Shown here in pieces: positions 17,364-26,647 of a stretch of 64,000 bases of DNA; the first letter of the stretch is position 1; each line of letters opens with the position of its first letter. A program made the position numbers and the translations under genes. This stretch comes from Pseudomonas sediminis. GTDB lineage: Bacteria > Pseudomonadota > Gammaproteobacteria > Pseudomonadales > Pseudomonadaceae. The DNA is taken from assembly GCF_002741105.1 (NCBI RefSeq), contig NZ_NIQU01000010.1:1-64000 (forward strand), read 5' to 3'. The notes under the pieces are model-generated. The model was given only the letters and a program-made list of their open reading frames with translations. It did no database searches and was not told the origin of the DNA.

Positions 17364-17894
17364 TCACTCGCCGGAAACCCGCTCGTAGAGCTCGACCGGC
17401 TCGACCTTGCCCTGGGCGCCGCACCGGCTGTGGCCCAGGCCCAAGTGACGGAAGCCGGCCTTGAACAGCACCCGGCCGGATTGCGGGTTGCGCGCCAGGT
17501 GGCTGGCGTGCAGCCGGCGCAAACGAAGCTGGCGGAAGGCAAATTCCACCAGGGCATTGCAGGCCTCACTGGCGTAGCCACGGCTCCAGTAAGGCACGCC
17601 GATCCAGTAGCCCACCTCGGCCTCGCCTCGGCCAATATCCTTGAGCACCATGCTCCCGACCAGCGTGCCACTGGCCGACTCGGTGATGATGAAGTTGGCT
17701 GCCGTGCCACTGGCCCAATCCTGCGCGCAGCGCTCGATCCACTGCTGCGCCAGCTCGGCCGGATAGGGATGGGGAATACTGCTGGTGACATCGGCAATAC
17801 GAAAATCACCCGCCAGGCGCTGAACCTCGTCGGCATCCTGTAGCTGCGGTGGGCGCAGCGTCAGCCGTTCGGTTTCGATGCGGTGCTCATCCAT
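17364..17894 (-). CDS. GNAT N-acetyltransferase, RimJ/RimL-like
   Basis: 176 residues with the RimJ/RimL-type GNAT layout: ETERLTLRPPQLQDADEVQR at residues 8-27, the acetyl-CoA loop YWSRGYASEA near 103-112, and NPQSGRVLFKAGFRHLG near 135. It would acetylate an N-terminal residue, antibiotic or small molecule amine; the substrate is undetermined. Its stop lies 12 bp from the convergent peptidase stop. Confidence 0.88.
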   Translation of the reverse strand: MDEHRIETERLTLRPPQLQDADEVQRLAGDFRIADVTSSIPHPYPAELAQQWIERCAQDWASGTAANFIITESASGTLVGSMVLKDIGRGEAEVGYWIGVPYWSRGYASEACNALVEFAFRQLRLRRLHASHLARNPQSGRVLFKAGFRHLGLGHSRCGAQGKVEPVELYERVSGE

Positions 17895-17949
17895 ATGCGT
17901 CTCCTGTCAAATCCATGGGGTGCGCCAGCGCCGCTTGCGCATCGCCCGT

Positions 17950-18519
17950 TCAGGCCGGAGAAGGCCCGATGGGATAGAACACCCCAGCGCTCCACACACC
18001 CAACCAGGGTTCTCCGTCGACCTCGCGCTCCACCGCCAGTTCCACCAGCTGATAGAACACGTTGCGGTGAATCAGCGCCTCGAGGTTACGCCGCACCAGA
18101 ATGTAGGGCGAGGGTTCGAGTGTCGCAGGGTCGATCTCGACACGGATAGGATGCTCGCCGCCTGCGACCACCTCGTCCTCGACGTTGGTGGTGAAACGCA
18201 GCACCTGCGCTTCCCCCTCGCCTTCGACCTGCAGGGTCACGGCGACGAAGGGCGCATCCTCGACCTGGATGCCGACCTTCTCCACCGGCGTGATCAGGAA
18301 GTAGTCGTCGCCGTCACGGCGAATGATCGTGGAAAACAGCCGCACCATGGGTTTGCGGCCGATGGGCGTGCCCAGGTAATACCAGGTGCCATCGCGGGCG
18401 ATGCGCATGTCGATATCGCCACAAAAATCCGGATTCCACAGGTGCACGGGGGGCAAGCCCTTGCCTTCACCCTTGGGGATCTGCGCCAGCAGATCGCCCG
18501 CCTTGCCTGGATCGCTCAT
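17950..18519 (-). CDS. DUF1285 domain-containing protein
   Basis: 189 residues, a conserved Pseudomonas/Alteromonas-type protein of unknown function. Characteristic text includes [20 protein letters not shown] (about 23-42) and [20 protein letters not shown] (about 45-64), both hallmarks of DUF1285. It is soluble, with no signal peptide. The frame is open to 18570, but the ATG at 18519 has GAGGAAAGG directly upstream. It is followed by the GNAT gene in the same direction, 55 bp away, and may be cotranscribed. Confidence 0.85.
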   Translation of the reverse strand: MSDPGKAGDLLAQIPKGEGKGLPPVHLWNPDFCGDIDMRIARDGTWYYLGTPIGRKPMVRLFSTIIRRDGDDYFLITPVEKVGIQVEDAPFVAVTLQVEGEGEAQVLRFTTNVEDEVVAGGEHPIRVEIDPATLEPSPYILVRRNLEALIHRNVFYQLVELAVEREVDGEPWLGVWSAGVFYPIGPSPA

Positions 18520-18573
18520 GGCCTTTCCTCGTCCAGTTCGATTCGAACGGACGAGGATACACCGTGCCACCTG

Positions 18574-18595
18574 TCGCGGCTAAAGCCCCTCCCAC
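18574..18595 (-). repeat. Pseudomonas REP-type repeat
   Basis: The sequence (read on minus) GTGGGAGGGGCTTTAGCCGC followed by GA is a classical Pseudomonas REP core, GC-rich and imperfectly palindromic. An identical 22-base core occurs at 24491-24512 in the opposite orientation. Confidence 0.75.
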
Positions 18596-18623
18596 AAGAG
18601 CAGCGCGCCGATTGTCCCTATTC

Positions 18624-19226
18624 TTAGCGCCCCACACCCAACAGGCTGCGCGCATAGTCATGCAGCGGCGGGCCGATCAGGTCCTGCGGCTGGGCGTCGT
18701 AAAACGTCAGGAATCCGCCACGGCTGCGAATCCGTGCGGTGTCCACCAGGTAGCGCGTGTTGGTTTCGATCAGCATCAGCTGGATCGAGGCGCGGTCGGT
18801 ACCAAGGCGATCCACAGCCTCCTGGTCTTCCCACTCCTCCAGGGTGCCGATACGGTCGTCGCTGTAGGCAAAACGGCTGTACAGCAGATAATGCGCGCCG
18901 GCGGCACGGGCTTCGGCCATGGCTTCGTCCAGGCCTGCCGGCTCACGTGCGCGGCGCACCAGCGGGAAGTATTCGACGAAGCCCTTGAAGGCCTCCTCGG
19001 CCACTACGTTTGGCCGCGGATAGCCGTGGCCCGGCGGCACGAAATGGCCCTGGGCGATGTAGATGAAGGAGTCCTGCTGCAGGCGCCGCGAGGCCATGCG
19101 CTCGGTGCGACCGTGATCGAGAAACCCGGCATCGCGCAGGTGGTACTCGGCGCCACTGGCCAGATCACTGACCTTCATGCACCCGGTCAGGCCCAGCAGC
19201 GCCACCAGTAGAAGCAGGTTACGCAT
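18624..19226 (-). CDS. DUF4823 lipoprotein
   Basis: 200 residues starting MRNLLLLVALLGLTGCMKVS: a lipoprotein signal peptide with lipobox LTGC, so Cys16 would be lipidated. The body (about 25-200) contains YIAQGHFVPPGHGYPRPNVV and LLYSRFAYSDDRIGTLEEWE, typical of the DUF4823 family found mainly in Pseudomonas. Function unknown. The frame is open upstream to 19490, but the ATG at 19226 follows GGAGGAT and begins at the signal peptide. The residue after the lipid Cys is Met, not Asp, which favours outer membrane sorting. Confidence 0.82.
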   Translation of the reverse strand: MRNLLLLVALLGLTGCMKVSDLASGAEYHLRDAGFLDHGRTERMASRRLQQDSFIYIAQGHFVPPGHGYPRPNVVAEEAFKGFVEYFPLVRRAREPAGLDEAMAEARAAGAHYLLYSRFAYSDDRIGTLEEWEDQEAVDRLGTDRASIQLMLIETNTRYLVDTARIRSRGGFLTFYDAQPQDLIGPPLHDYARSLLGVGR

Positions 19227-19299
19227 GAATCCATCCTCCTCGTGCCGGTGACGGAAAACCGGCGGATAAGGGATAGATGCAGGTTCTGCGCCAGCCTCG

Positions 19300-20193
19300 T
19301 CAAAGCCCGCGCTGCCACTCCTGACGCAGATTGGCCTGTTGCGGTCGCTCGATAGCCTCACGCACCTGCGCCAGCAGACGTACTTTGTCACGCCCCAGGT
19401 TGCCCTTGAGCACCAGGTAGTTGGACGCGTGATCACTGCGAAATATTGTTTGCTGCAGTTCGAGCCCCTGCAGCAAGCGCTCAACCTCACCGAATAGCTG
19501 CAGTTGCGTCAGCGGCTGGTAATCGGCGAATTGCTCGCGAAAGCGAGCCTCACCCATGGGGAAACTGACCACCAGAGTGGAGAGATACTCAGGTTCGGCC
19601 TCGTTCATCAGGCGCGCCGAGTTGTCTGCATGCTGATCGCTGAGTACCTGACCACCGAGCCCGTTGAGAATCATCACGGAGCGGGTGATGCCGGCCTGGC
19701 CAAGCTTGTCCAGAGCGCTAAGGCTGGACTCGAAGGTTTCACCTTTGTTGACCCGCGCCAGCACCTCGTCATCACCGGACTCGCAGCCGACATAGGCCAT
19801 TTTCAAACCGGCATCGGCCAGCTCCTTGAGCTCCTCCACCGATTTCTTGCGCAGGTTGCGCGGCAGGCAATAGCTCGAGACCCGACGCACTTCAGGCATG
19901 TATTCGCGAATGGCTTGCAGGATGGCCAGCAGGCGCCGAGTCGGCAGCACCAGCGCATCGCCGTCGGCGAGGAATACCCGGTTGACGATCAGTTGCTCAC
20001 CCGCACGACGAATCTCCTCCAGCACCTGCGCCTCATCGCGGGCGCGGAATTTCTTCTGCGGCGCGGTGTACATCTCGCAGAAGGTGCACTGGTTCCAGGA
20101 GCAGCCGTTGGTGACCGGCAGAATCAGCGACTGCGCCTCACTCGGCGGGCGAAACACTGGCTCGATGTAAGCGATGGGAAAGGTGGCGGGCAT
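19300..20193 (-). CDS. Radical SAM protein
   Basis: About 297 residues. The iron-sulfur cluster motif is CSWNQCTFC (Cys31, Cys36, Cys39), a CX4CX2C variant seen in one COG1032 subgroup rather than the usual CX3CX2C. It is preceded by LPVTNG and followed by a GNGLGG-like SAM-binding stretch (VMILNGLGGQ). No B12-binding domain or C-terminal TRAM/SPASM extension is present. The reaction is unknown. A GTG at 20205 would add four residues; neither start has a strong ribosome site. It is separated by 73 bp from the lipoprotein gene and may be cotranscribed with it. Confidence 0.82.
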   Translation of the reverse strand: MPATFPIAYIEPVFRPPSEAQSLILPVTNGCSWNQCTFCEMYTAPQKKFRARDEAQVLEEIRRAGEQLIVNRVFLADGDALVLPTRRLLAILQAIREYMPEVRRVSSYCLPRNLRKKSVEELKELADAGLKMAYVGCESGDDEVLARVNKGETFESSLSALDKLGQAGITRSVMILNGLGGQVLSDQHADNSARLMNEAEPEYLSTLVVSFPMGEARFREQFADYQPLTQLQLFGEVERLLQGLELQQTIFRSDHASNYLVLKGNLGRDKVRLLAQVREAIERPQQANLRQEWQRGL

Positions 20194-20370
20194 GCAGGCA
20201 GTCACTCGGTTGGTTGGCGCCCCGGCAGTTTATCCGGGCCTGGAGTGACTGCCGAGCCACTCTGGGCCTCGACCTGCAACCGTTGCATGCCGCTCAGGTT
20301 GCGTTTAACTCACGTGGGACGGGGCTCGAGAATGGATCGTGGGCTAAAGCTCACCCTGCAGCACTGCCGG

Positions 20371-20394
20371 CGGTGCGCATGGCGCACCCTACCG
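20371..20394 (+). repeat. Single copy of the GGTGCGC..GCGCACCCTAC repeat
   Basis: CGGTGCGCATGGCGCACCCT followed by ACCG lies in the 212-bp gap between the radical SAM gene and moaA. It is the same palindromic family as at 14091-14259. The rest of this gap includes a degenerate REP-like stretch around 20315-20350 and nothing else that I can identify. Confidence 0.55.
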
Positions 20395-20405
20395 TGATCG
20401 GCCCA

Positions 20406-21374
20406 CTAGCCGCCGATGATCTTCATCACTGTGACGCCGCCGGAGAAGGCCAGGTCCTGCTTGTCGCCGAGTGCCTTGACCAGCAGACGCTGCAGCGCTG
20501 GCAGGGCCTGGTGACGCGGTTTGTCCAGCAGGTCACCAACGAAGTGGCGGTTGCTCGACGACAGGCAGCCATGCAGCCAGCCGGTGGAGGACAGGCGCAG
20601 GCGCGAGCAGGTACGGCAGAACGGCACGCTTTCGTTGGCGATCACGCCGAAATGACCGGCGCCGGGAATGGCATAGCGCATCGCCGTGGCATCCACCGGA
20701 GCGCTGGCCTGCACGTACTGGTGACGGCTGCCAATCAGCTCCAGCAGCTCCGGCAGACCGACGAATTGCTGGTTGAAGGCATTGGGGTCGCGCGCCAGAT
20801 GGCCCATGCGCATCAGTTCGATGAAGCGCAGCTCGAAACCACGCTCCAGGCAGTACTCCAGCAGTGGCAGCACCTGGTCGAGGTTCTGCCCACGCAGCGG
20901 CACCATGTTGACCTTGATTTTCATCCCGGCTTCGCGCGCCGCTTCCATGCCAGCCAACACGGTGGCCAGGTCGCCGCCGCGGGCGATGCTGCGGAAGGCG
21001 TCGGCGTCGAGGGTATCGAGGGAAACATTGAGACGGCGGATACCGCATTCGACCAGCAGCGGCAGCTTGCGCTCGAGCAACTGGCCGTTGGTGGTGAGGC
21101 TGATATCGTCGAGGCCGAGTTGGCTGACCTGGCGCAGGAAAGGCTCCAGGCGCGTGCTGACCAGGGGCTCACCACCGGTAATGCGCAAGCGCTCGATGCC
21201 AGCGGCTTCGATCAGGTAAGCGACGCCACGCGCCATGGCGTCGGCGGAGAGTTCGTCCTGAGCGGCGACCAGACGCTTGCCGTTCGGCACACAGTAGGTG
21301 CAGGCGTAGTTGCAGGCAGCGGTCAGGCTGACGCGAAGGTTGCGGAAGCGTCTGCCCTGGCGGTCGACGATCAT
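20406..21374 (-). CDS. moaA: GTP 3',8-cyclase MoaA (molybdenum cofactor biosynthesis)
   Basis: 322 residues, a complete MoaA. The N-terminal radical SAM cluster is CNYACTYC (Cys21, 25, 28). The SAM region reads ITGGEPL. The C-terminal second cluster is CRTCSRLRLSSTGWLHGC, and the protein ends in the essential Gly-Gly tail (IIGG). It converts GTP to 3',8-cyclo-7,8-dihydro-GTP, the first step of molybdopterin synthesis. Other moa genes are not nearby, so this is a stand-alone copy; Pseudomonas often carries two moaA paralogues. Confidence 0.95.
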   Translation of the reverse strand: MIVDRQGRRFRNLRVSLTAACNYACTYCVPNGKRLVAAQDELSADAMARGVAYLIEAAGIERLRITGGEPLVSTRLEPFLRQVSQLGLDDISLTTNGQLLERKLPLLVECGIRRLNVSLDTLDADAFRSIARGGDLATVLAGMEAAREAGMKIKVNMVPLRGQNLDQVLPLLEYCLERGFELRFIELMRMGHLARDPNAFNQQFVGLPELLELIGSRHQYVQASAPVDATAMRYAIPGAGHFGVIANESVPFCRTCSRLRLSSTGWLHGCLSSSNRHFVGDLLDKPRHQALPALQRLLVKALGDKQDLAFSGGVTVMKIIGG

Positions 21375-21453
21375 TGGGAGCTCCAGTTCGTTAAGAGCCG
21401 GAGTATATCGCTATGTCGGCCACGGCACAGTCCCGTGGCCGACATGCCAGGCG

Positions 21454-22077
21454 TCAGGCGTCGCGCTTGCGCTTGTTACCCATGCGCACGCCGATATCCA
21501 TGAGGAACTGGAAGAAGCCTTCCTGATCCTCGAGCACATTGCTCCAGAACGGCGAGTGGTACAGCGCCACGGCGCCATGCACCAGGGCCCAGGCGGCGCA
21601 GTAGTGGAAGTATGGCGGCACGTCTTCCAGCTTGCCTTCGGCGATGCGGCCCTTGATCAGCTGGGTCAGACGCTCGAAGTTGGAAGCACGGATCTTGTGC
21701 AACTGCTCGACCATTTCCGGCACTTGATTGCCCTTGACCACCTTCTCTTCGAGGCGGTCGAACAGGCGATAGCGTTGCGGATCGCGCATGCGGAATTCGA
21801 AGTACGCACGCGACAGCGCTTCCTTGTCACGATCCACATCGGCCGAATGCAGCAGCTCGTTGAGATCGCGCTCGTAGTCGAGCATCAGGCGCAGGTAGAT
21901 CTCCGCCTTGGACTTGAAGTGCTTGTAGATAGTGCCTTTGCCGATACCGACCGCATCAGCGATCATCTCGACGGTAACGCTGTCTTCTCCTTGTTCGAGG
22001 AAGAGTTTCAGCGCGGTATCGAGAATTTCTTGCTCGCGGCGACGGAATTCGCGGACCTTACGGGGTTCTTTCTGCAT
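21454..22077 (-). CDS. TetR-family transcriptional regulator
   Basis: 207 residues. The N-terminal HTH runs about 12-60 (ILDTALKLFLEQGEDSVTVE, IADAVGIGKGTIYKHFKSKA), with an all-helical ligand/dimer domain after it. It is basic at both ends and has the length of the PA2957 type of Pseudomonas regulator. It is divergent from the class-V aminotransferase with 75 bp between starts, so it may control that gene and itself; I see no clear dyad operator there. Confidence 0.9.
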   Translation of the reverse strand: MQKEPRKVREFRRREQEILDTALKLFLEQGEDSVTVEMIADAVGIGKGTIYKHFKSKAEIYLRLMLDYERDLNELLHSADVDRDKEALSRAYFEFRMRDPQRYRLFDRLEEKVVKGNQVPEMVEQLHKIRASNFERLTQLIKGRIAEGKLEDVPPYFHYCAAWALVHGAVALYHSPFWSNVLEDQEGFFQFLMDIGVRMGNKRKRDA

Positions 22078-22152
22078 AAAGGGACTACGGGGTCAAAAAT
22101 CGAAGCCGCTTATTATGCCCAAATGCGGCCAAATTGCACGGATCATCCGACC

Positions 22153-23286
22153 ATGTACGTGTTTCATGATGAGTTCCCCCTGGAAAACGGACTGCGCTAT
22201 CTGAACCATGCGGCGGTCGCTCCCTGGCCGAAACGCAGTGCTGAAGCGGTTCGACGGTTCTCGGAAGCGAACGTGAGCAGCGGCGCGCGTGACTATCCCG
22301 ACTGGCTTAAACTTGAGCGCAGCCTACGCGAACGCCTTGCGCGCCTGATGAACGCACCAAGCACCGGTGATATTGCACTGGTCAAGAATACCTCCGAGGC
22401 ACTCTCCTTCGTGGCCTTCGGCCTGGACTGGCGAGCCGGCGACCAGGTGATCATCAGCGACGAGGAATTCCCTTCCAACCGCATCGTCTGGCTGGCACTG
22501 GCGGCTCAGGGCGTCGAGGTAGTCGAGGTCAATCTCAAGAGTGATGATCCGGAAGCAGCCTTGCTCGCCGCCTTCACCCCGCGTACACGCCTGTTGTCGA
22601 TCAGCGCCGTGCAGTTCGCTAGCGGCCTGCGTCTCGATCTGCCGCGCTTAGGCCACGGCTGCCGCCAGCATGGCGTGCTGTTCTGCATTGATGCCATCCA
22701 GCAACTGGGCGCCCTGCCCTTCGACGTCCAAGCCTACGACTGCGACTTCGCCATGGCCGACGGCCACAAATGGATGCTCGGTCCGGAGGGCCTGGGGGTG
22801 TTCTATTGCCGAAGTGCGGTGCGCGACCAGCTGAAACTGCACGAATACGGCTGGCACATGCTAGAGCACGCCGGCGACTACACCCGCCAGGACTGGCAGC
22901 CGGCCCGCAGTGCACGGCGCTTCGAATGCGGCAGCCCGAACATGCTCGGCGCCTTCGCCCTGGAGGCGAGCCTGTCGCTGCTCGAGGAAGTGGGCATGGA
23001 GCGGATCGGCGCGCTGGTGGGAGAGCGGGTTCAGCGCCTGAACGATGGTATTCGCGAATTGCCTGGTGCAGTGATCCATAGCCCGCTCGAGCCTGCGCGT
23101 CGTGCCGGTATTCTCAGTTTCAGCCTGGCGGGCTGGGACAATCCGGCGCTGTATCAGCGCTTGCGCGAGGAACAGGTGATCTGTGTACAACGCGGGCCAG
23201 GCGTCCGCCTGTCGCCGCATTTCTACACCAGCGAGCAGGTTATCGAAGAGACCTTGGGCCTGCTAACCCAGCTGGCAAAAGGGTGA
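22153..23286 (+). CDS. Class-V aminotransferase (cysteine desulfurase-like PLP enzyme)
   Basis: 377 residues. PLP-dependent fold type I: cofactor phosphate segment LVKNTSEALSFVAFGLDW (about 76-93), Asp180 in FCIDAIQQLG pairing the pyridine nitrogen, and the Schiff-base Lys206 in DGHKWMLGPEG. It resembles the SufS/isopenicillin-N-epimerase group, but I do not see an obvious sulfur-accepting Cys loop like that of IscS, so desulfurase activity is uncertain. The long upstream frame is an overlap with antisense DNA of tetR; the ATG at 22153 opens the conserved domain. It is followed by the sRNA gene. Confidence 0.88.
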   Translation: MYVFHDEFPLENGLRYLNHAAVAPWPKRSAEAVRRFSEANVSSGARDYPDWLKLERSLRERLARLMNAPSTGDIALVKNTSEALSFVAFGLDWRAGDQVIISDEEFPSNRIVWLALAAQGVEVVEVNLKSDDPEAALLAAFTPRTRLLSISAVQFASGLRLDLPRLGHGCRQHGVLFCIDAIQQLGALPFDVQAYDCDFAMADGHKWMLGPEGLGVFYCRSAVRDQLKLHEYGWHMLEHAGDYTRQDWQPARSARRFECGSPNMLGAFALEASLSLLEEVGMERIGALVGERVQRLNDGIRELPGAVIHSPLEPARRAGILSFSLAGWDNPALYQRLREEQVICVQRGPGVRLSPHFYTSEQVIEETLGLLTQLAKG

Positions 23287-23337
23287 GGACTCAGCAGCGC
23301 CCGCGGTATTCCAAATCCGTTTAAAAAACTCAGGCTT

Positions 23338-23370
23338 TTGCCTGGACGCTCGCTGATCATGGCCAATACT
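23338..23370 (+). promoter_or_regulatory. Promoter of the RgsA-like sRNA
   Basis: A -10 element CAATACT (23364-23370) resembles the RpoS-type CTATACT hexamer. A TTGCCT at 23338-23343 lies about 20 bases upstream, too far for a good sigma-70 -35. This fits the known RpoS dependence of rgsA. Confidence 0.5.
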
Positions 23371-23376
23371 GAAATT

Positions 23377-23496
23377 TACTGGTGCGCGGCATCTCCCCCC
23401 AAGTGCCCCGCCAGCCAAGGTACCGTGGACCGCGTACCTTGATTTACTCCTAATGGTCTTGACCCGGATTCATCCCCCAGAGTCCGGGTTTTTTTT
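23377..23496 (+). ncRNA. rgsA: RgsA-like small RNA (RpoS-dependent)
   Basis: A roughly 120-base non-coding transcript is predicted from a sigma-S-like -10 to an intrinsic terminator. It contains a stem AAGGTAC/GTACCTT (23417-23423 with 23434-23440) and an unpaired C-rich stretch (CTCCCCCCAAGTGCCCCGCC at about 23393-23412) able to pair with Shine-Dalgarno sequences. The gene sits immediately before tatD-pilZ-holB, exactly where P. aeruginosa carries rgsA (PA2958.1, formerly P16). Identification rests on synteny, size and promoter type rather than alignment. Confidence 0.68.
23462..23496 (+). terminator. Rho-independent terminator of the sRNA
   Basis: Stem ACCCGGA (23462-23468) with TCCGGGT (23483-23489), then an eight-base T-run (23489-23496). 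Rightward only. Confidence 0.85.
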
Positions 23497-23517
23497 GCTC
23501 AGCGAATCGCCGTTCCC

Positions 23518-23634
23518 GTAGGGTGGGTGAGCCGCCTGTCACGGTCGCCGACTGCTTCGCTGGATCTGGGTGCGGCGTAACCCACCATGGCTGCAACACC
23601 TCACATCGCCTGGTGCGCGCGGCGCCCCTACGGG
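23518..23634. repeat. Degenerate inverted pair of the GTAGGGTG / CACCCTAC repeat family
   Basis: GTAGGGTGGGTGAGCCG (from 23518) and TGCGGCGTAACCCACC (23571-23586) are inverted relatives, followed by another arm TGGTGCGCGCGGCGCCCCTA (23611-23630). It fills the gap between the sRNA terminator and the tatD stop. Confidence 0.45.
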
Positions 23635-23637
23635 CTG

Positions 23638-24426
23638 TTATGCGTCAGCCACACCAGCCAACGGGAACAAACGCTTGAAGTTGTTCGAGGTCTGCTCAGC
23701 CAGGGCCTCGTAGCTCACCCCACGCAGCACCGCCAGGTACTCGGCCACCTCTCGCACGTATTGCGGCAGGTTGGGCTTACCGCGATGCGGCACGGGCGCG
23801 AGATATGGCGAATCGGTTTCCACCAGCAGACGATCAACCGGCACCTGGCGCGCCACTTCGCGCAACGCCTCGGCATTGCGGAAGGTGACGATACCCGACA
23901 GGGAAATATAAAAACCGATATCCAGCGCGGCCTTGGCCATATCCCAGTCTTCGGTGAAGCAATGCAGCACGCCAGCCTGTGGCAACGCCGCTTCACGCAG
24001 TAGCGCCAGGGTATCGGCGCGGGCCTCGCGGGTATGCACGATCACCGGCTTTCCGGTAATGCGTGCGGCCTCCAGATGCAAACGAAAGGAGGCCTGCTGC
24101 AGCGCAGCAGACTCCGGCTCATAGTGGTAATCCAGGCCGGTTTCGCCAATGGCGACCACCTTCGGATGCGCCAGCTCGCCCAGCAGCCAGTCCAATGCGG
24201 GTTCTGCCCCCGGTTCCAGATCCAACGGATGCACGCCCACCGAGCAATCGACATCGTCATAACGCTCAGCCAGGCCCTTGACCGTGGCGGCGTTGTCGGC
24301 GCTGATGCCGATGCACAGAAAGTGGCCCACACCTGCAGCGCGCGCCGCGTCCAGGGCAGCATCCAGCGAACCGCCATGGGCAGCGAGGTCGAGACGATCA
24401 AGGTGACAATGGGAGTCGATCAGCAC
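23638..24426 (-). CDS. tatD: TatD family metal-dependent hydrolase / DNase
   Basis: 262 residues beginning MLIDSHCHLDRLDL: the HxH metal ligands of the TatD amidohydrolase barrel. Further conserved pieces are GETGLDYHYE (about 94-103), VIVHTREA (His near 131) and LVETDSPYLAP (about 205-215). Family members are 3'-5' DNA exonucleases or D-aminoacyl-tRNA deacylases. This is the PA2959-type protein, last gene of the leftward rpmF-fab-holB-pilZ series. Confidence 0.93.
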   Translation of the reverse strand: MLIDSHCHLDRLDLAAHGGSLDAALDAARAAGVGHFLCIGISADNAATVKGLAERYDDVDCSVGVHPLDLEPGAEPALDWLLGELAHPKVVAIGETGLDYHYEPESAALQQASFRLHLEAARITGKPVIVHTREARADTLALLREAALPQAGVLHCFTEDWDMAKAALDIGFYISLSGIVTFRNAEALREVARQVPVDRLLVETDSPYLAPVPHRGKPNLPQYVREVAEYLAVLRGVSYEALAEQTSNNFKRLFPLAGVADA

Positions 24427-24490
24427 AGCGGGAAAACTCGGGCAAAGGGAAAGCCCGAATTGTAATCGAAAGCAGCGGATGCCTGGTCAC

Positions 24491-24512
24491 GTGGGAGGGG
24501 CTTTAGCCGCGA
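24491..24512 (+). repeat. Pseudomonas REP-type repeat
   Basis: GTGGGAGGGGCTTTAGCCGC followed by GA is the same core as at 18574-18595 but reversed. It lies between the pilZ stop and the tatD start, within a conserved operon. Confidence 0.75.
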
Positions 24513-24537
24513 CGATGCGAGTTCGCGGTCAGAAGGC

Positions 24538-24894
24538 TTACATCGTATGGGTCGGGCGGTCGGACTTCAGCGCGCCAGCGAGGTAGGTTTCGATCTTGTT
24601 GCGCGCAGTGTTATCACCGTCGTTGAACTGCACGCCGACACCGGCAGCACGGTTGCCCTGCGCGCCTTTCGGGGTGATCCACACCACCTTGCCGGCAACC
24701 GGAATCTTCTCCGGCTCATCCATCAGGTTGAGCAGCATGAACACTTCGTCACCGAGCTTGTAGCTCTTGTTGGTGGGAATGAAGAGGCCGCCATTCTTGA
24801 TGAAAGGCATGTAGGCCGCGTACAGCACGGACTTGTCCTTGATGGTCAGGGACAGAATTCCGTTACGGGGACCCAGATTGGGTGGCAGGCTCAT
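24538..24894 (-). CDS. pilZ: Type IV pilus biogenesis protein PilZ
   Basis: 118 residues from the ATG at 24894, the same length as P. aeruginosa PilZ (an in-frame GTG two codons earlier is less likely; AGGA precedes the ATG). It is a single PilZ beta-barrel domain with NGGLFIPTNKSYKLGDEVFM and the GVGVQF strand. It lacks the RxxxR motif needed for cyclic di-GMP binding, as expected for the PilZ that binds FimX/PilB and is needed for pilus assembly. It lies directly downstream of holB, as in P. aeruginosa. Confidence 0.93.
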   Translation of the reverse strand: MSLPPNLGPRNGILSLTIKDKSVLYAAYMPFIKNGGLFIPTNKSYKLGDEVFMLLNLMDEPEKIPVAGKVVWITPKGAQGNRAAGVGVQFNDGDNTARNKIETYLAGALKSDRPTHTM

Positions 24895-25020
24895 CAGCAC
24901 ATTCCTGGCGTTTATTGCTTAATGCCTGATTCTAGGGCCTGACCATACTCATGCGCAAACAACCAGGTGGCAGGCAGCCGGCAGAATGTGACGCCCTGCC
25001 GAATCCTGCCATGACGCTGC

Positions 25021-26647
<1,627 letters not shown>

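Noticed and set aside
20406-21374. Possibility that the radical SAM gene at 19300 and moaA form a cofactor operon
   Set aside because: They are separated by 212 bp containing a repeat, and the first protein has no molybdopterin-pathway motif.
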